From CAZLPZ01 sp964607245 (lineage in GTDB: Bacteria > Pseudomonadota > Alphaproteobacteria > Micavibrionales > Micavibrionaceae), in the NCBI GenBank assembly GCA_964607245.1, contig CAZSIB010000004.1, positions 1 to 64,000 of the forward strand: 64,000 bases of DNA. Direction: 5' to 3'. Shown here in pieces: positions 8,525-16,742 of the stretch (positions are counted from its first letter, which is position 1; the number at the start of each line of letters is the position of its first letter). The notes under the pieces were generated by a model, which did no database searches, was not told the origin of the DNA, and saw nothing but the letters and a program-made list of their open reading frames with translations. Both the position numbers and the translations under genes were made by a program.

Positions 8525-10036
8525 CTAATCGCCATAAGATGGTGAATGTGTTTGGTCCAAATCCCGGAACCGTGTCAAATTCGGGTCAAAGAACATCTTG
8601 ATCGTGCCAATGGGCCCGTGACGCTGCTTGGCGATGATCGATTCCGCAATATTGGCGTTCCGAGCTAGCATATCTTGCCAGGACGCGTACCGATCGCCGA
8701 ATTTCCCGGCGTCTTCCCCAGGCTTTTGCTGGGGCTCTTCGCGAGATAAATAATATTCATGACGATAAATGAACATCACAACGTCGGCATCTTGTTCAAT
8801 CGATCCCGATTCCCGTAAATCAGAAAGTTGCGGGCGTTTGTCCTCGCGCGCTTCAACCGCACGTGATAACTGCGAGAGTGCCAACACCGGAATATTAAAT
8901 TCCTTGGCAATGGCTTTGAGGCCGCGTGTGATTTCCGAGACTTCGAGGACGCGGTTCGTTTCCGATTGTTTGGATCCTGTACCCCGCAAAAGTTGCAAAT
9001 AATCAATCACCAAAAGCCCGAGCCCATGTTGCGATTTTAATCGACGCGCGCGCGTTCGGATGGCCGAAATCGAAAGGGCCGGTGTATCATCAATAAAAAG
9101 TGGAATCTGCGCCATCATGTGGCTAGCTTCAACAAATTTGCGGAATTCGTCTTGTTTAATCGCCCCTTTGCGGATTGCATCGCCCGAGATTCCGGCCTGA
9201 TCCGCCAAAATACGGGTCGCCAGTTGATCTGCGGACATTTCCAAACTAAAGAACCCGACTTGTGCGCCTTCTTTTCCGCCGCTTTCGGCATAGGCTTTGG
9301 CCGCATTAAACGCGATGACGGTCGCAAGCGCCGTTTTCCCCATCGACGGGCGACCCGCAAGGATTAACAAATCCGATCCATGCAACCCGCCCAATTTTTC
9401 GTCCATATCGCGCAGGCCCGTCGTTACCCCCGTCACGCGCGATTTATTTTGAAATGCTTTCTCAGCAATTTGGATCGCAGCGGTGGTCGAGGCGCGTAAG
9501 GTCACAAACCCCCCACGCGCATCCCCTGATTCCGAAAGTTTATAAAGTTGTGATTCCGCGGCCTCAATGGCATCGGTTGCGGAATCTTCATACGACAGGC
9601 TATAGGCGTTGTTCACCACATCTTCGCCCAGGTGAATCAAGGATCGCCGAAGATAAAGGTCATAGAGCGTCCGCGCGTAATCCTCGGTATTCACAATTGT
9701 GATGACGTTGGCCGCGAGATCCCGCAAATAATCGGCCCCGCCCACATGCGTTAAATCACTGTCTGTTTCAAAATATGTCTTCAGCGTAACCGGATCTGCA
9801 GAAAGCCCCCGGTCGCATAAGTGGGTGATCCCGGTAAAAATACGCTGATGCGCGGGCACATAAAAATGATCGGGTCGCAGAAAATCGCCAATTTTTTCAA
9901 GCCCCCGGTTATCAACCAAAAGGGCCCCGAGCAAAGCCTGCTCCGCCTCAACATTATGGGGAATCTGCCGAATGGGCAGGGCGGCAGCTCCCGGTAAAGG
10001 GGTAATTGTTGCGGTTTGGGAAGTCGATTCGGGCAT
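8525..10036 (-). CDS. dnaB: Replicative DNA helicase DnaB
   Basis: DnaB is the hexameric 5'-3' helicase that unwinds DNA at the chromosomal replication fork. The N-terminal domain starts PHNVEAEQALLGALLVDN and ends in the linker. The RecA-type C-terminal domain shows Walker A GRPSMGKTALA, Walker B LLVIDYLQLL, LSQLSRAVEAREDKRP with SDLRESGSIEQDADVV (motif H4), and the C-terminal AKQRHGPIGTIKMFFDP. No intein is present. I start at ATG 10036 (MPESTS); an in-frame extension to 10123 has non-family sequence. A divergent 212-bp gap separates it from cheY. Its length of 503 aa is normal. Confidence 0.97.
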   Translation of the reverse strand: MPESTSQTATITPLPGAAALPIRQIPHNVEAEQALLGALLVDNRGLEKIGDFLRPDHFYVPAHQRIFTGITHLCDRGLSADPVTLKTYFETDSDLTHVGGADYLRDLAANVITIVNTEDYARTLYDLYLRRSLIHLGEDVVNNAYSLSYEDSATDAIEAAESQLYKLSESGDARGGFVTLRASTTAAIQIAEKAFQNKSRVTGVTTGLRDMDEKLGGLHGSDLLILAGRPSMGKTALATVIAFNAAKAYAESGGKEGAQVGFFSLEMSADQLATRILADQAGISGDAIRKGAIKQDEFRKFVEASHMMAQIPLFIDDTPALSISAIRTRARRLKSQHGLGLLVIDYLQLLRGTGSKQSETNRVLEVSEITRGLKAIAKEFNIPVLALSQLSRAVEAREDKRPQLSDLRESGSIEQDADVVMFIYRHEYYLSREEPQQKPGEDAGKFGDRYASWQDMLARNANIAESIIAKQRHGPIGTIKMFFDPNLTRFRDLDQTHSPSYGD

Positions 10037-10248
10037 GATACGGGTGACGCTATCAGATTTACCGCAAGAAAACACGATTCCTCTTATCCACAGGGCGTGA
10101 ATAACGGGCATAACCTCCTGCATACAGGATGATGTTTATCTGTATCCTAGAATTTTTAGTCCTTTTTTAAGCCTCTTGCAGGCAGAATAGGGACGTTAAC
10201 ATCTTTTCGCCCTTCTGTATTTTCCAGATTTCCAAAAGGAGTCCTGCC

Positions 10249-10635
10249 GTGGCTGTCGATAAATCAATGAATGTATTGATCGTGGATGATTATAAAACCA
10301 TGCTCAAAATCGTCGGGAATCTGTTGCGTCAATTGGGGTTCACCCATATTGATGAAGCCACCGATGGGACGATGGCCTTGGATCTGTTTGGGAAAAAGAA
10401 TTACGGCCTTGTTATTTCTGATTGGAACATGGAACCCATGTCGGGGCTCGATTTGTTAAAGCAAGTACGCGCCGGGGCAAATAACAATAAGGTCCCCTTT
10501 ATTATGGTGACGGCCGAAAGCAAAACAGAGAATGTCGTGATTGCCAAACAAGCCGGCGTCAGTAATTACATTGTCAAACCGTTTAATGCGGAAACACTCA
10601 AAACCAAGCTCACCAGCGTCTTGGGTGAGTTTTAA
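10249..10635 (+). CDS. cheY: Chemotaxis response regulator CheY
   Basis: A 128 aa single receiver domain. The acidic pair is in VLIVDDYKTM, the phosphoacceptor D58 in ISDWNMEPMSG, the Thr in VTAESK and the Lys in IVKPFN. The DWNM context is typical of flagellar-switch CheY rather than DivK. It starts with GTG, preceded by AAGGA eight bases upstream. The gene for the matching phosphatase, cheZ, follows 40 bases later. No receptors, CheA or CheW lie in the window, so this is an orphan pair that would be served by a distant chemotaxis cluster. Confidence 0.93.
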   Translation: MAVDKSMNVLIVDDYKTMLKIVGNLLRQLGFTHIDEATDGTMALDLFGKKNYGLVISDWNMEPMSGLDLLKQVRAGANNNKVPFIMVTAESKTENVVIAKQAGVSNYIVKPFNAETLKTKLTSVLGEF

Positions 10636-10675
10636 ACCTGTACCAGCATCATCATCGGCATTGTGGGGATTCCAG

Positions 10676-11248
10676 ATGGAACGCGAAAAAGTTGTTAAAC
10701 TCATCAATTCAGTGATCGCCAAGGTCGAGCATGTCGAAGACATCTCGCGCGAACAGATCTTTCATGAATTACAGGGCTTAAAAAGTATTATTGACCAGGC
10801 GCGGGCGGAGCTTAAATCCGCAAATGTCGGTGATATTAAAGGGATGCATATCCCGTCCGCCACCGACGAACTGGATGCCATTATCAAAGCAACCGAGGGT
10901 GCGACGATGGGGATTTTTAGTGCGTGCGAAGAAATCGAACGCGTCCTGCCAGGCTTGCCAGACCATCAACGCGACAGTGTTCAAGCGAGTGTCACCAAAG
11001 TTTACGAAGCCTGTTCGTTCCAGGATTTGACCGGCCAACGGATCAGCAAGATCGTTCGGTCTTTACGGGATATCGATACCAAAGTGACGTCCATCTTGAA
11101 CATTCTGCATAACCGCATGGGCGACATTGATACGACATCCACAAGTACCGACACCCGCACGGGCGATGCCCTGCTTCTCAACGGCCCGCAACTACCCGGA
11201 CATGGCATCTCGCAAGAAGATATCGATAAGCTTTTGGCTGATTTTTAG
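10676..11248 (+). CDS. cheZ: CheY-P phosphatase CheZ
   Basis: CheZ dephosphorylates CheY-P and terminates the flagellar tumbling or reversal signal. The 190 aa product is almost entirely helical. The catalytic motif is clear: EACSFQDLTGQRISKIV, holding the Asp and Gln that act on the CheY phosphate. The extreme C-terminus ISQEDIDKLLADF matches the amphipathic CheY-binding tail of CheZ, joined by a Ser/Thr-rich linker. I start at ATG 10676; the frame is open further upstream but there overlaps cheY. cheY and cheZ are adjacent on one strand, as in many motile proteobacteria. Confidence 0.92.
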   Translation: MEREKVVKLINSVIAKVEHVEDISREQIFHELQGLKSIIDQARAELKSANVGDIKGMHIPSATDELDAIIKATEGATMGIFSACEEIERVLPGLPDHQRDSVQASVTKVYEACSFQDLTGQRISKIVRSLRDIDTKVTSILNILHNRMGDIDTTSTSTDTRTGDALLLNGPQLPGHGISQEDIDKLLADF

Positions 11249-11267
11249 GCGGTCGTAAAAAACGCGG

Positions 11268-12182
11268 TTATGGGCGCGTCTTCACAAGGTCCAGAACAAT
11301 CCGGTCGCCCTTTTCCCCGTTGGGCGGAAGCATTTGTGTGCGCGCGATATCGACCGCTTCACGCAGTTGCAGGATCACCCGGGATTTGGCGCCTGAGAGC
11401 GCCTGGGCGGTATAGGACGCGACAAGCGGCGATTTTGCAAAACTGGCGCCCGCAGGGGCGGTAAATTCACCGGCATCGACATCGACAATCAGGATTTTTT
11501 CGGCGTTATCGAGATCGGTTACAAACCCAACTTTTCGAGACAGATCAAAAACGATCCGTGTTTTATCGGCGTCATCGCCAATGCGAACATCACGGACACT
11601 GGCCGCGGGAAGCGTTGCCGGGGCAACAGGCTTGTTCGATGTGACCGACAGCAATGTTTCGGATGTCATCGCCTGGGGCACTGCGGGTTTCGCAACGGGC
11701 GTTGGGGTTGCCGCATTGGGCGTCATCGGTTTTTGTGCGGGGGTTGCAGGTTTTGCGGCGATGGGTTGTTTTTGGGCCGTAGGCGCAGGGGTTGTATTTT
11801 GCGACGTGGTGGCGATCCGTGCGTCAATACGGCGGAGTTCCTGCATCAAATCGTCAATGCGCGTCCCAAGTGCCGGCATTTTCTCGAGGATCGAGGTGAG
11901 TTCCGACATTTGATTTTTTAACCCACCAACATCCGATTCGAGCCGAGAAAGGCGGGTGTAAATGGCGGCCTGGGCATCTGTGATGCCGGGGGTTGTCGTT
12001 GTCGCAGGCATCGAAAGAGAGGGCGCTGTCGCCGGTGCCGCAGCCATTGTTGTGGTAGGAGGTGGTTGTATGGCGGCAGGCGGGGTGGCTGTCCCTGTTG
12101 CGGTCGTGGGTGTTTGCGCCGCGCAGGCAGACAGCAACGCGACACTAGCGGTCAGGAGCAAGGTAGAGGAAAAGGATGTCAT
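11268..12182 (-). CDS. Lipoprotein with coiled coil and AMIN-like C-terminal domain
   Basis: A 304 aa protein. The N-terminus is a lipoprotein signal ending LLSACAA, so the mature protein should be lipidated on Cys 20. An Ala/Pro/Thr-rich linker follows, then a helix with heptad character (about residues 75-122, YTRLSRLESDVGGLKNQMSELTSILEKM) and a second Pro/Ala-rich linker. The C-terminal domain of about 105 aa (VRDVRIGDDADKTRIVFDLSRKVGF...DRIVLDLVKTRP) has the alternating beta pattern of AMIN-type domains, which bind peptidoglycan and localise envelope proteins. Its role is probably in envelope or division-site organisation. It is flanked by unrelated genes and converges on cheZ. Confidence 0.72.
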   Translation of the reverse strand: MTSFSSTLLLTASVALLSACAAQTPTTATGTATPPAAIQPPPTTTMAAAPATAPSLSMPATTTTPGITDAQAAIYTRLSRLESDVGGLKNQMSELTSILEKMPALGTRIDDLMQELRRIDARIATTSQNTTPAPTAQKQPIAAKPATPAQKPMTPNAATPTPVAKPAVPQAMTSETLLSVTSNKPVAPATLPAASVRDVRIGDDADKTRIVFDLSRKVGFVTDLDNAEKILIVDVDAGEFTAPAGASFAKSPLVASYTAQALSGAKSRVILQLREAVDIARTQMLPPNGEKGDRIVLDLVKTRP

Positions 12183-12263
12183 GAAAGATCCGGGCGCAGA
12201 ACGAGGGGCTCGTGACGTGAGAAAAGAATCACTTCCTCATTTCAAGAGGTTGTGCGCGCCGGG

Positions 12264-13406
12264 TCAAGCGGCTGCGCGGTCATCCCCCGTTTTATCCACA
12301 GGCGAAAGAAGGGGCTGTCCCGTCGCTTGCTCATATACCCGCACAGTTGCTTGGAACATATGGTCAAATGTAAAGGCACGCTCATAATGCGCGCGCGCAT
12401 GGCGGCCCATCTGTTCCCGCTGTTCTTTATGGGCGATTAAATGACGGAGTGCCGTCGCGACGGCACCTACATCTTGATGTGGCACTAAAAGCCCGGTTTC
12501 ATTCGGAATGACGGATTCGGGTACGCCTGCGACAGCGGTGGCGACGGTGGGCAATCCGGCGCGCATGGCCTCGACGATACTGCGCGGAAACCCTTCCCAG
12601 TGGGTGGTCAGGACAAAAATATCGGACGTGTTCAACAAATCGCCGATATCCGCGCGCTGTCCCAAAATCTCGATTTTATCCTGAAAGCCCAATTGTATAA
12701 TTTGCTCCTTGATCGCGGACGAATCCCCATTTCCGGCAAGGCGTAGCGTCCAGGGAAGGTCGCGGATCTGGTCCAGGGCCGAAATGAGTGTGGCATGATC
12801 CTTTTGAGGGGCAAAGCGTGCGACCATGATCAAGCGCACGGGGCCCGCTTGTGTCTCGACCCGGGTCACTGGATAATCCAGCATACCGTTATGAACGGTC
12901 ACAATGCGATCCGCGGGCGCAACCCGGGCCTCAAGCCCCAAGTCGCGGTCGTAATCGCTTACGGTAATAATTCGGGTAGAAAAATACCCCATAATCTTTT
13001 CGATTGCGCGGTAAAAGAAACGTGCACGCGGACTGACATTCTCGGTAAAGGCCCAGCCGTGGACAGTAAAGATCACAGGGATCCCCAGGCTTGCGGCAGC
13101 CAAGCGTCCCACCACCCCTGCCTTGGATGAATGGCACGAGACAAGATTAGGACGAATTTCTTTAAGGCGCGCGCGTACGCGCAGGAACGCGCGGATCTCG
13201 CGCAAAACGCCGATCGAACGGGTTAAGTCCGGGATGATCGTGCAGGAAATATGGTCACGCATCAAGGCGTCTGTAATCGGTCCAGAAGATCCGGCAATGA
13301 CGTCAGGTGTATGGCCCAGGGCCTTAAGGCGTCGCGCAAAATCCCGCACGTGGATTTGTGGCCCGCCAAATTCGTCCATCCGTGTAATGATGTAAGCGAT
13401 TTTCAT
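12264..13406 (-). CDS. Glycosyltransferase family 4 (GT-B fold)
   Basis: A 380 aa retaining glycosyltransferase, likely acting in polysaccharide or LPS assembly at the cytoplasmic face. The N-terminal domain starts MKIAYIITRMDEFGGPQIHVRDFARRL, with the usual nucleotide-sugar GGxxxH..L loop. The C-terminal Rossmann domain has LIMVARFAPQKDHATLI, ILGQRADIGDLLNTSDIFVLTT, and the E-x7-E donor-binding motif in HWEGFPRSIVEAMRAGLPTVAT. The start at 13406 overlaps the stop of the upstream transferase gene by four bases (ATGA), showing translational coupling. Donor and acceptor sugars cannot be told from the sequence. Confidence 0.9.
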   Translation of the reverse strand: MKIAYIITRMDEFGGPQIHVRDFARRLKALGHTPDVIAGSSGPITDALMRDHISCTIIPDLTRSIGVLREIRAFLRVRARLKEIRPNLVSCHSSKAGVVGRLAAASLGIPVIFTVHGWAFTENVSPRARFFYRAIEKIMGYFSTRIITVSDYDRDLGLEARVAPADRIVTVHNGMLDYPVTRVETQAGPVRLIMVARFAPQKDHATLISALDQIRDLPWTLRLAGNGDSSAIKEQIIQLGFQDKIEILGQRADIGDLLNTSDIFVLTTHWEGFPRSIVEAMRAGLPTVATAVAGVPESVIPNETGLLVPHQDVGAVATALRHLIAHKEQREQMGRHARAHYERAFTFDHMFQATVRVYEQATGQPLLSPVDKTGDDRAAA

Positions 13407-14479
13407 GTTTCGGCTGTCTTCGAATAAAGGGATTTTCCGCGTTTGATCAGATAGGCGGTATAACCCAAGAGGGTAACAATCCATAAAAGTGTCATAATGC
13501 CTTCACCCAGGCCCAGACGGGGTCCAAAGACACCCACGGCACCCGAGAGGAAAACAAGCGTCAAAATAAGATGTGTGACGCGGGCAGGGGAGAATCCGCG
13601 GGCCAAAAGACGGTGGTGCAGATGGTCGCGCCCGGCTTCAAACGCACCGCGTCCGTGGATACGGCGGGTAATGAACAGGGCAAACGCGTCGAAGATCGGA
13701 AGGGCGATAATAAACGCCATGGCAATGGGGGGCATGCCCGCGCCCTCAACCGGCGTCGCAATACGCACCCCCAGCCAAGCGATGATGAGGCCCAGGGACA
13801 TACTCCCTGCGTCGCCCAGAAAGACAGTCGCGCGGGTATGTCCTGGATAGCGCATATTGTGCAGTAAAAATCCGAAAAGAAGACTCGTTAGCAATAAGGC
13901 GGCGGTACACGCCTGGACATCCCCTCCAAGCGCGGCGGCAAGAGCAAGCCAACCAAGCATGATAAAGCTGCCCCCGCCCGCAAGGCCATCGAGACCGTCG
14001 ATCATATTCATGGCATTGATCAAAAAAATAAAACATACGGCCGTAAAGGGGATCGACAACCAAGCCAGATCAACAAGATGCGCAACGCCAAATAAATGCC
14101 CAAGATGTGGCAAAGCGGCGGTTCCTGATAGGGTCATGATCAGGGCAGCGGCAAGTTGGGCCGCAAATTTGGTATTTGGTGAAATCTCCGCATAATCATC
14201 CAGTGCGCCCGCACCGATCAAAAGCAAAAGCGCAATAAAAAGGGGGGTGTGGTCAAACGGCGTGATCCCCAGCGTTGGGAGAAGAACCATATAAACCGGA
14301 AAAATAACAAGACCGCCAATGGGGGGAACTGGCCGGTCATGTTGTTTGCGCCCACCCAGGGTCGGACGGTCAACCATCCCCAACCGAACGGCCATGCGGG
14401 CCAAGATGGGGATCATGGCGCCCACGAAATGGGCGCTCGCCGCGCATAAAACAATAAAAAACAGAAGGGCAATCGACAT
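13403..14479 (-). CDS. WecA/TagO-like undecaprenyl-phosphate sugar-1-phosphate transferase
   Basis: A polytopic membrane enzyme of the MraY/WecA family that starts polysaccharide synthesis by moving a sugar-1-phosphate, usually GlcNAc-1-P, from UDP-sugar to undecaprenyl phosphate. About eleven hydrophobic segments are seen. Catalytic motifs are ALDDYAEI, NAMNMIDGLDGLAGG, FLGDAGSMSLG and the cytoplasmic His motif DHLHHRLLARG. The PPIGG near the N-terminus also fits. ATG 14479 was chosen over TTG 14500; neither has a clear ribosome site. It is translationally coupled to the glycosyltransferase downstream and diverges from the Dot/Icm-like cluster. The exact sugar is unknown, so no gene symbol is given. 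Confidence 0.9.
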   Translation of the reverse strand: MSIALLFFIVLCAASAHFVGAMIPILARMAVRLGMVDRPTLGGRKQHDRPVPPIGGLVIFPVYMVLLPTLGITPFDHTPLFIALLLLIGAGALDDYAEISPNTKFAAQLAAALIMTLSGTAALPHLGHLFGVAHLVDLAWLSIPFTAVCFIFLINAMNMIDGLDGLAGGGSFIMLGWLALAAALGGDVQACTAALLLTSLLFGFLLHNMRYPGHTRATVFLGDAGSMSLGLIIAWLGVRIATPVEGAGMPPIAMAFIIALPIFDAFALFITRRIHGRGAFEAGRDHLHHRLLARGFSPARVTHLILTLVFLSGAVGVFGPRLGLGEGIMTLLWIVTLLGYTAYLIKRGKSLYSKTAET

Positions 14480-14691
14480 AAGGGTTAGGAATATAAACAA
14501 AATACGATAACCTATTCACCCTAGCAGATTTTATTCTTACCTGTCACCTCGAGAAAATGAGGACCACGGTCGCAAAGGGGTCGGATAGGTATATATACAT
14601 ATAATGTACGAATAGATTTGCAAAAATTGTCTCAAATATGATGTAATAGAAGGAGGGGAACGCGTCATCCCCAATAAAGTGGTGTGTCTTC
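14480..14691. promoter_or_regulatory. Divergent A+T-rich promoter region before the Dot/Icm-like cluster
   Basis: The 212-bp gap between the divergent sugar-transferase and IcmC-like genes is markedly A+T-rich. A consensus -10 (TATAAT) lies at 14600-14605 without a good -35. A second candidate is TTGCAA at 14618-14623 with TGTAAT at 14642-14647, an 18-base spacer. An AGGAGGGG at 14651-14658 is too far from the ATG at 14692 to serve it and sits in a small stem (GGGGA/TCCCC) of the presumed leader. The promoter assignments are tentative. Confidence 0.35.
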
Positions 14692-16227
14692 ATGTATAAA
14701 AACATAACCCATAGAGTGGTGGGAGTTGCCGCAGGTCTTGGGGCCTTATGGTCGTCGATGACACCTGCCTTTGCGACCCCGGCCCCGGGGGGTGGTGCGG
14801 CGATCAATGTCACGGAATATACAGGCGGTGACTTTTCATCGCTTTTCGAACGCATTGGCGATTCATTTGTGGGGGCCCCCGGCCTTATTTCTGCGGCTGC
14901 TTATTTAACCGCGATGATCCTTGCGGTGAGTGCAATCCTGAAATTAAAAGAGGCGTTTGATTCCCCGGGCAACGTATCGATGCGTGAACCGATTGGGCGC
15001 GCGTTGATTGCGGGGGCCTTATTTGCGATGCCAACGGTCATTGATACCGTGACCGCGACAATTGGATCGCAAGACGGCGGGATCGGTGTTCGTTCTTTGG
15101 CCCTAGGGGCCGATTTAATGGGACATTTATCAAGCGCAACAGGTACAGAGGTCTGCGATGCAATTCGAGCAGCCCGCGTTGCCAATGCTGCGCTGGGGGC
15201 GCTTGGTGATGGGGATATTCTGGGTGCAATCGGGACGGGTCTTGGGTCGTATATGTTTGGCGGCTCGGTTGGGGAGGTTATTTGTTATGCCACCCACAGT
15301 TTCCAGGGACTCGCCCCTCTTCTCTCTATAATACTTTATATTTCTGGGTTATTCCTGGTTTTCTGGGGGTTGTTACAACTGAAGGAACACTTGATCAGTC
15401 CGGATCGCGCCCCTGTATCTGCGCCCCTGAAGAAACTTTTGGTGGCCGGTACATTTTTCGCCTTTCCCTCATTTTTAGAGGTTGTCGCGAATACGTTTGG
15501 TGGCGATGGGAATGGTGTCGCGGCCCTGGACCCCAGTGTTCAACTGGCCTGTGCGTCGGGCGGAATTGGGAATATTTTAAACGCTGTTGGAAGCTTGTTA
15601 GACGCTTTCTCCGGCAGCGAGGGGGGCGGTGCCAGCAGTAAGGGCGGTGGCCTTGACTGTATGATGGTTAAATTGGTGACGGATTTGTGGTCGCCTGTTC
15701 AAATGGCCGTGTCTATTTTTGGGTATCTGGCCGGGATTATTCTGATCGCACTCGCGCTGCGTCGCATGCTGGATACCATGGATAAAGGGGTCCGCAGCCC
15801 GGTAGGGATTGGGACATTAGGAATGTTTGCCGTCGGCGGTGCGTTATTATCTTTTGATCAGATTATTCGCGCCTTGACCGTCTCTATCTTTCCGGATGTT
15901 TTTTCAACGATGGGGGTTCCGACATTAAAATTATATGGGTCCCTCGCTTATGCGCCGGGGTTAAGTGAGGGAGCTGCAAAATCTGTTAATTCGGTCATAT
16001 CTGCGGTCTTTATGTTTTCCTTTCTTGTTGGTATCATCAGTGTGATGCGCGGCTTGTTCATGCTGAAAGAAGTCAGCAATGGCGGGAACGCATCGCTCAT
16101 GGCAGCCTTTACACATGTGATTGGTGGAGGGCTTGCGGTGAATTTGGGGCCGGTGGTCAATGCGGTCCAGCATACGCTGGGTCTATCGAATATCGGGATC
16201 AAGGTTTGCGAAGGGCTACTCTGTTAA
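14692..16227 (+). CDS. IcmC/DotE-position protein made of four IcmC/D-like membrane units
   Basis: A 511 aa protein with a signal-like N-terminus (residues 1-29). It contains four copies of one unit: two hydrophobic helices joined by a short polar turn, with a central K/R-L/M-K-E/D pattern followed by a GA.FA.P turn. Copies run at about residues 48-126, 196-271, 323-402 and 431-498. Copy 1 (SLFERIGDSF.GAPGLIS...LKLKEAFDSPG...ALIAGALFAMPTVIDTVTATIG) is strikingly like the single unit of the next gene. Dot/Icm IcmC (DotE) and IcmD (DotP) are small inner-membrane proteins of this kind. Order and similarity make this the IcmC equivalent, but it is far longer than the roughly 200 aa Legionella protein. 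Between the copies are periplasmic-type segments with cysteines. Confidence 0.8.
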   Translation: MYKNITHRVVGVAAGLGALWSSMTPAFATPAPGGGAAINVTEYTGGDFSSLFERIGDSFVGAPGLISAAAYLTAMILAVSAILKLKEAFDSPGNVSMREPIGRALIAGALFAMPTVIDTVTATIGSQDGGIGVRSLALGADLMGHLSSATGTEVCDAIRAARVANAALGALGDGDILGAIGTGLGSYMFGGSVGEVICYATHSFQGLAPLLSIILYISGLFLVFWGLLQLKEHLISPDRAPVSAPLKKLLVAGTFFAFPSFLEVVANTFGGDGNGVAALDPSVQLACASGGIGNILNAVGSLLDAFSGSEGGGASSKGGGLDCMMVKLVTDLWSPVQMAVSIFGYLAGIILIALALRRMLDTMDKGVRSPVGIGTLGMFAVGGALLSFDQIIRALTVSIFPDVFSTMGVPTLKLYGSLAYAPGLSEGAAKSVNSVISAVFMFSFLVGIISVMRGLFMLKEVSNGGNASLMAAFTHVIGGGLAVNLGPVVNAVQHTLGLSNIGIKVCEGLLC

Positions 16228-16284
16228 CGAATTTTAAAATATTTTTCGTCAATACTATTTTTAACACTAAAAGGAGAAACACAC

Positions 16285-16719
16285 ATGACACGTTTAACCA
16301 AGAAATATGCGACATTCGGGGCGATGGTCACGATGGGCGCGCTTTCGTCTTTTCCGGCGTCTGCCCAAACAACGACCGGCAGCTTGACCAAAGTCGCGAC
16401 AACCGAATACACCGATCAAAGCTTTTCGGCGATTTTTGAACGGATTACCAATTCATTTGGTGGTTTACCGGGCTTGATCTCCATGTTTGCCTATTTGATG
16501 GGGATTATTTTTGCGATCGCCGGAATCATGAAGATTAAGGATCACGTCGAGGATCCGGGTCGGACCGACCTGAAATCGGGCGCGATTCGTTTGATCGTTG
16601 GGGGCGCGCTCTTTGCCTTGCCATTTGTCATGGACACAATGACGGCGACCGTGGGTGATCAATCCGGTGCCGTGAAACCGATGTCTCTTAAAGCCGCGAC
16701 CTTCTCGAAGGGCCAATAA
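16285..16719 (+). CDS. icmD: IcmD/DotP-like inner-membrane protein
   Basis: A 144 aa protein with a signal-like N-terminus ending FPASAQ, then the unit FSAIFERITNSFGGLPGLISMFAYLMGIIFAIAGIMKIKDHVEDPGR, a second hydrophobic stretch LIVGGALFALPFVMDTMTATVG and a polar tail. This layout of two membrane helices after a signal peptide fits IcmD (DotP) of Dot/Icm systems, and its place directly before icmJ and icmB supports that. A good AAGGAG precedes the ATG. The unit is closely similar to copy 1 of the preceding protein, so the two arose by duplication. Its role in the apparatus is structural, in the inner-membrane complex. Confidence 0.8.
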   Translation: MTRLTKKYATFGAMVTMGALSSFPASAQTTTGSLTKVATTEYTDQSFSAIFERITNSFGGLPGLISMFAYLMGIIFAIAGIMKIKDHVEDPGRTDLKSGAIRLIVGGALFALPFVMDTMTATVGDQSGAVKPMSLKAATFSKGQ

Positions 16720-16742
16720 TACGCTCGGACATCGAGGATATT

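Noticed and set aside
10541..10675. Upstream extension of cheZ
   Set aside because: It overlaps the 3' part of cheY in another frame and has no CheZ-like sequence; ATG 10676 gives the right start.
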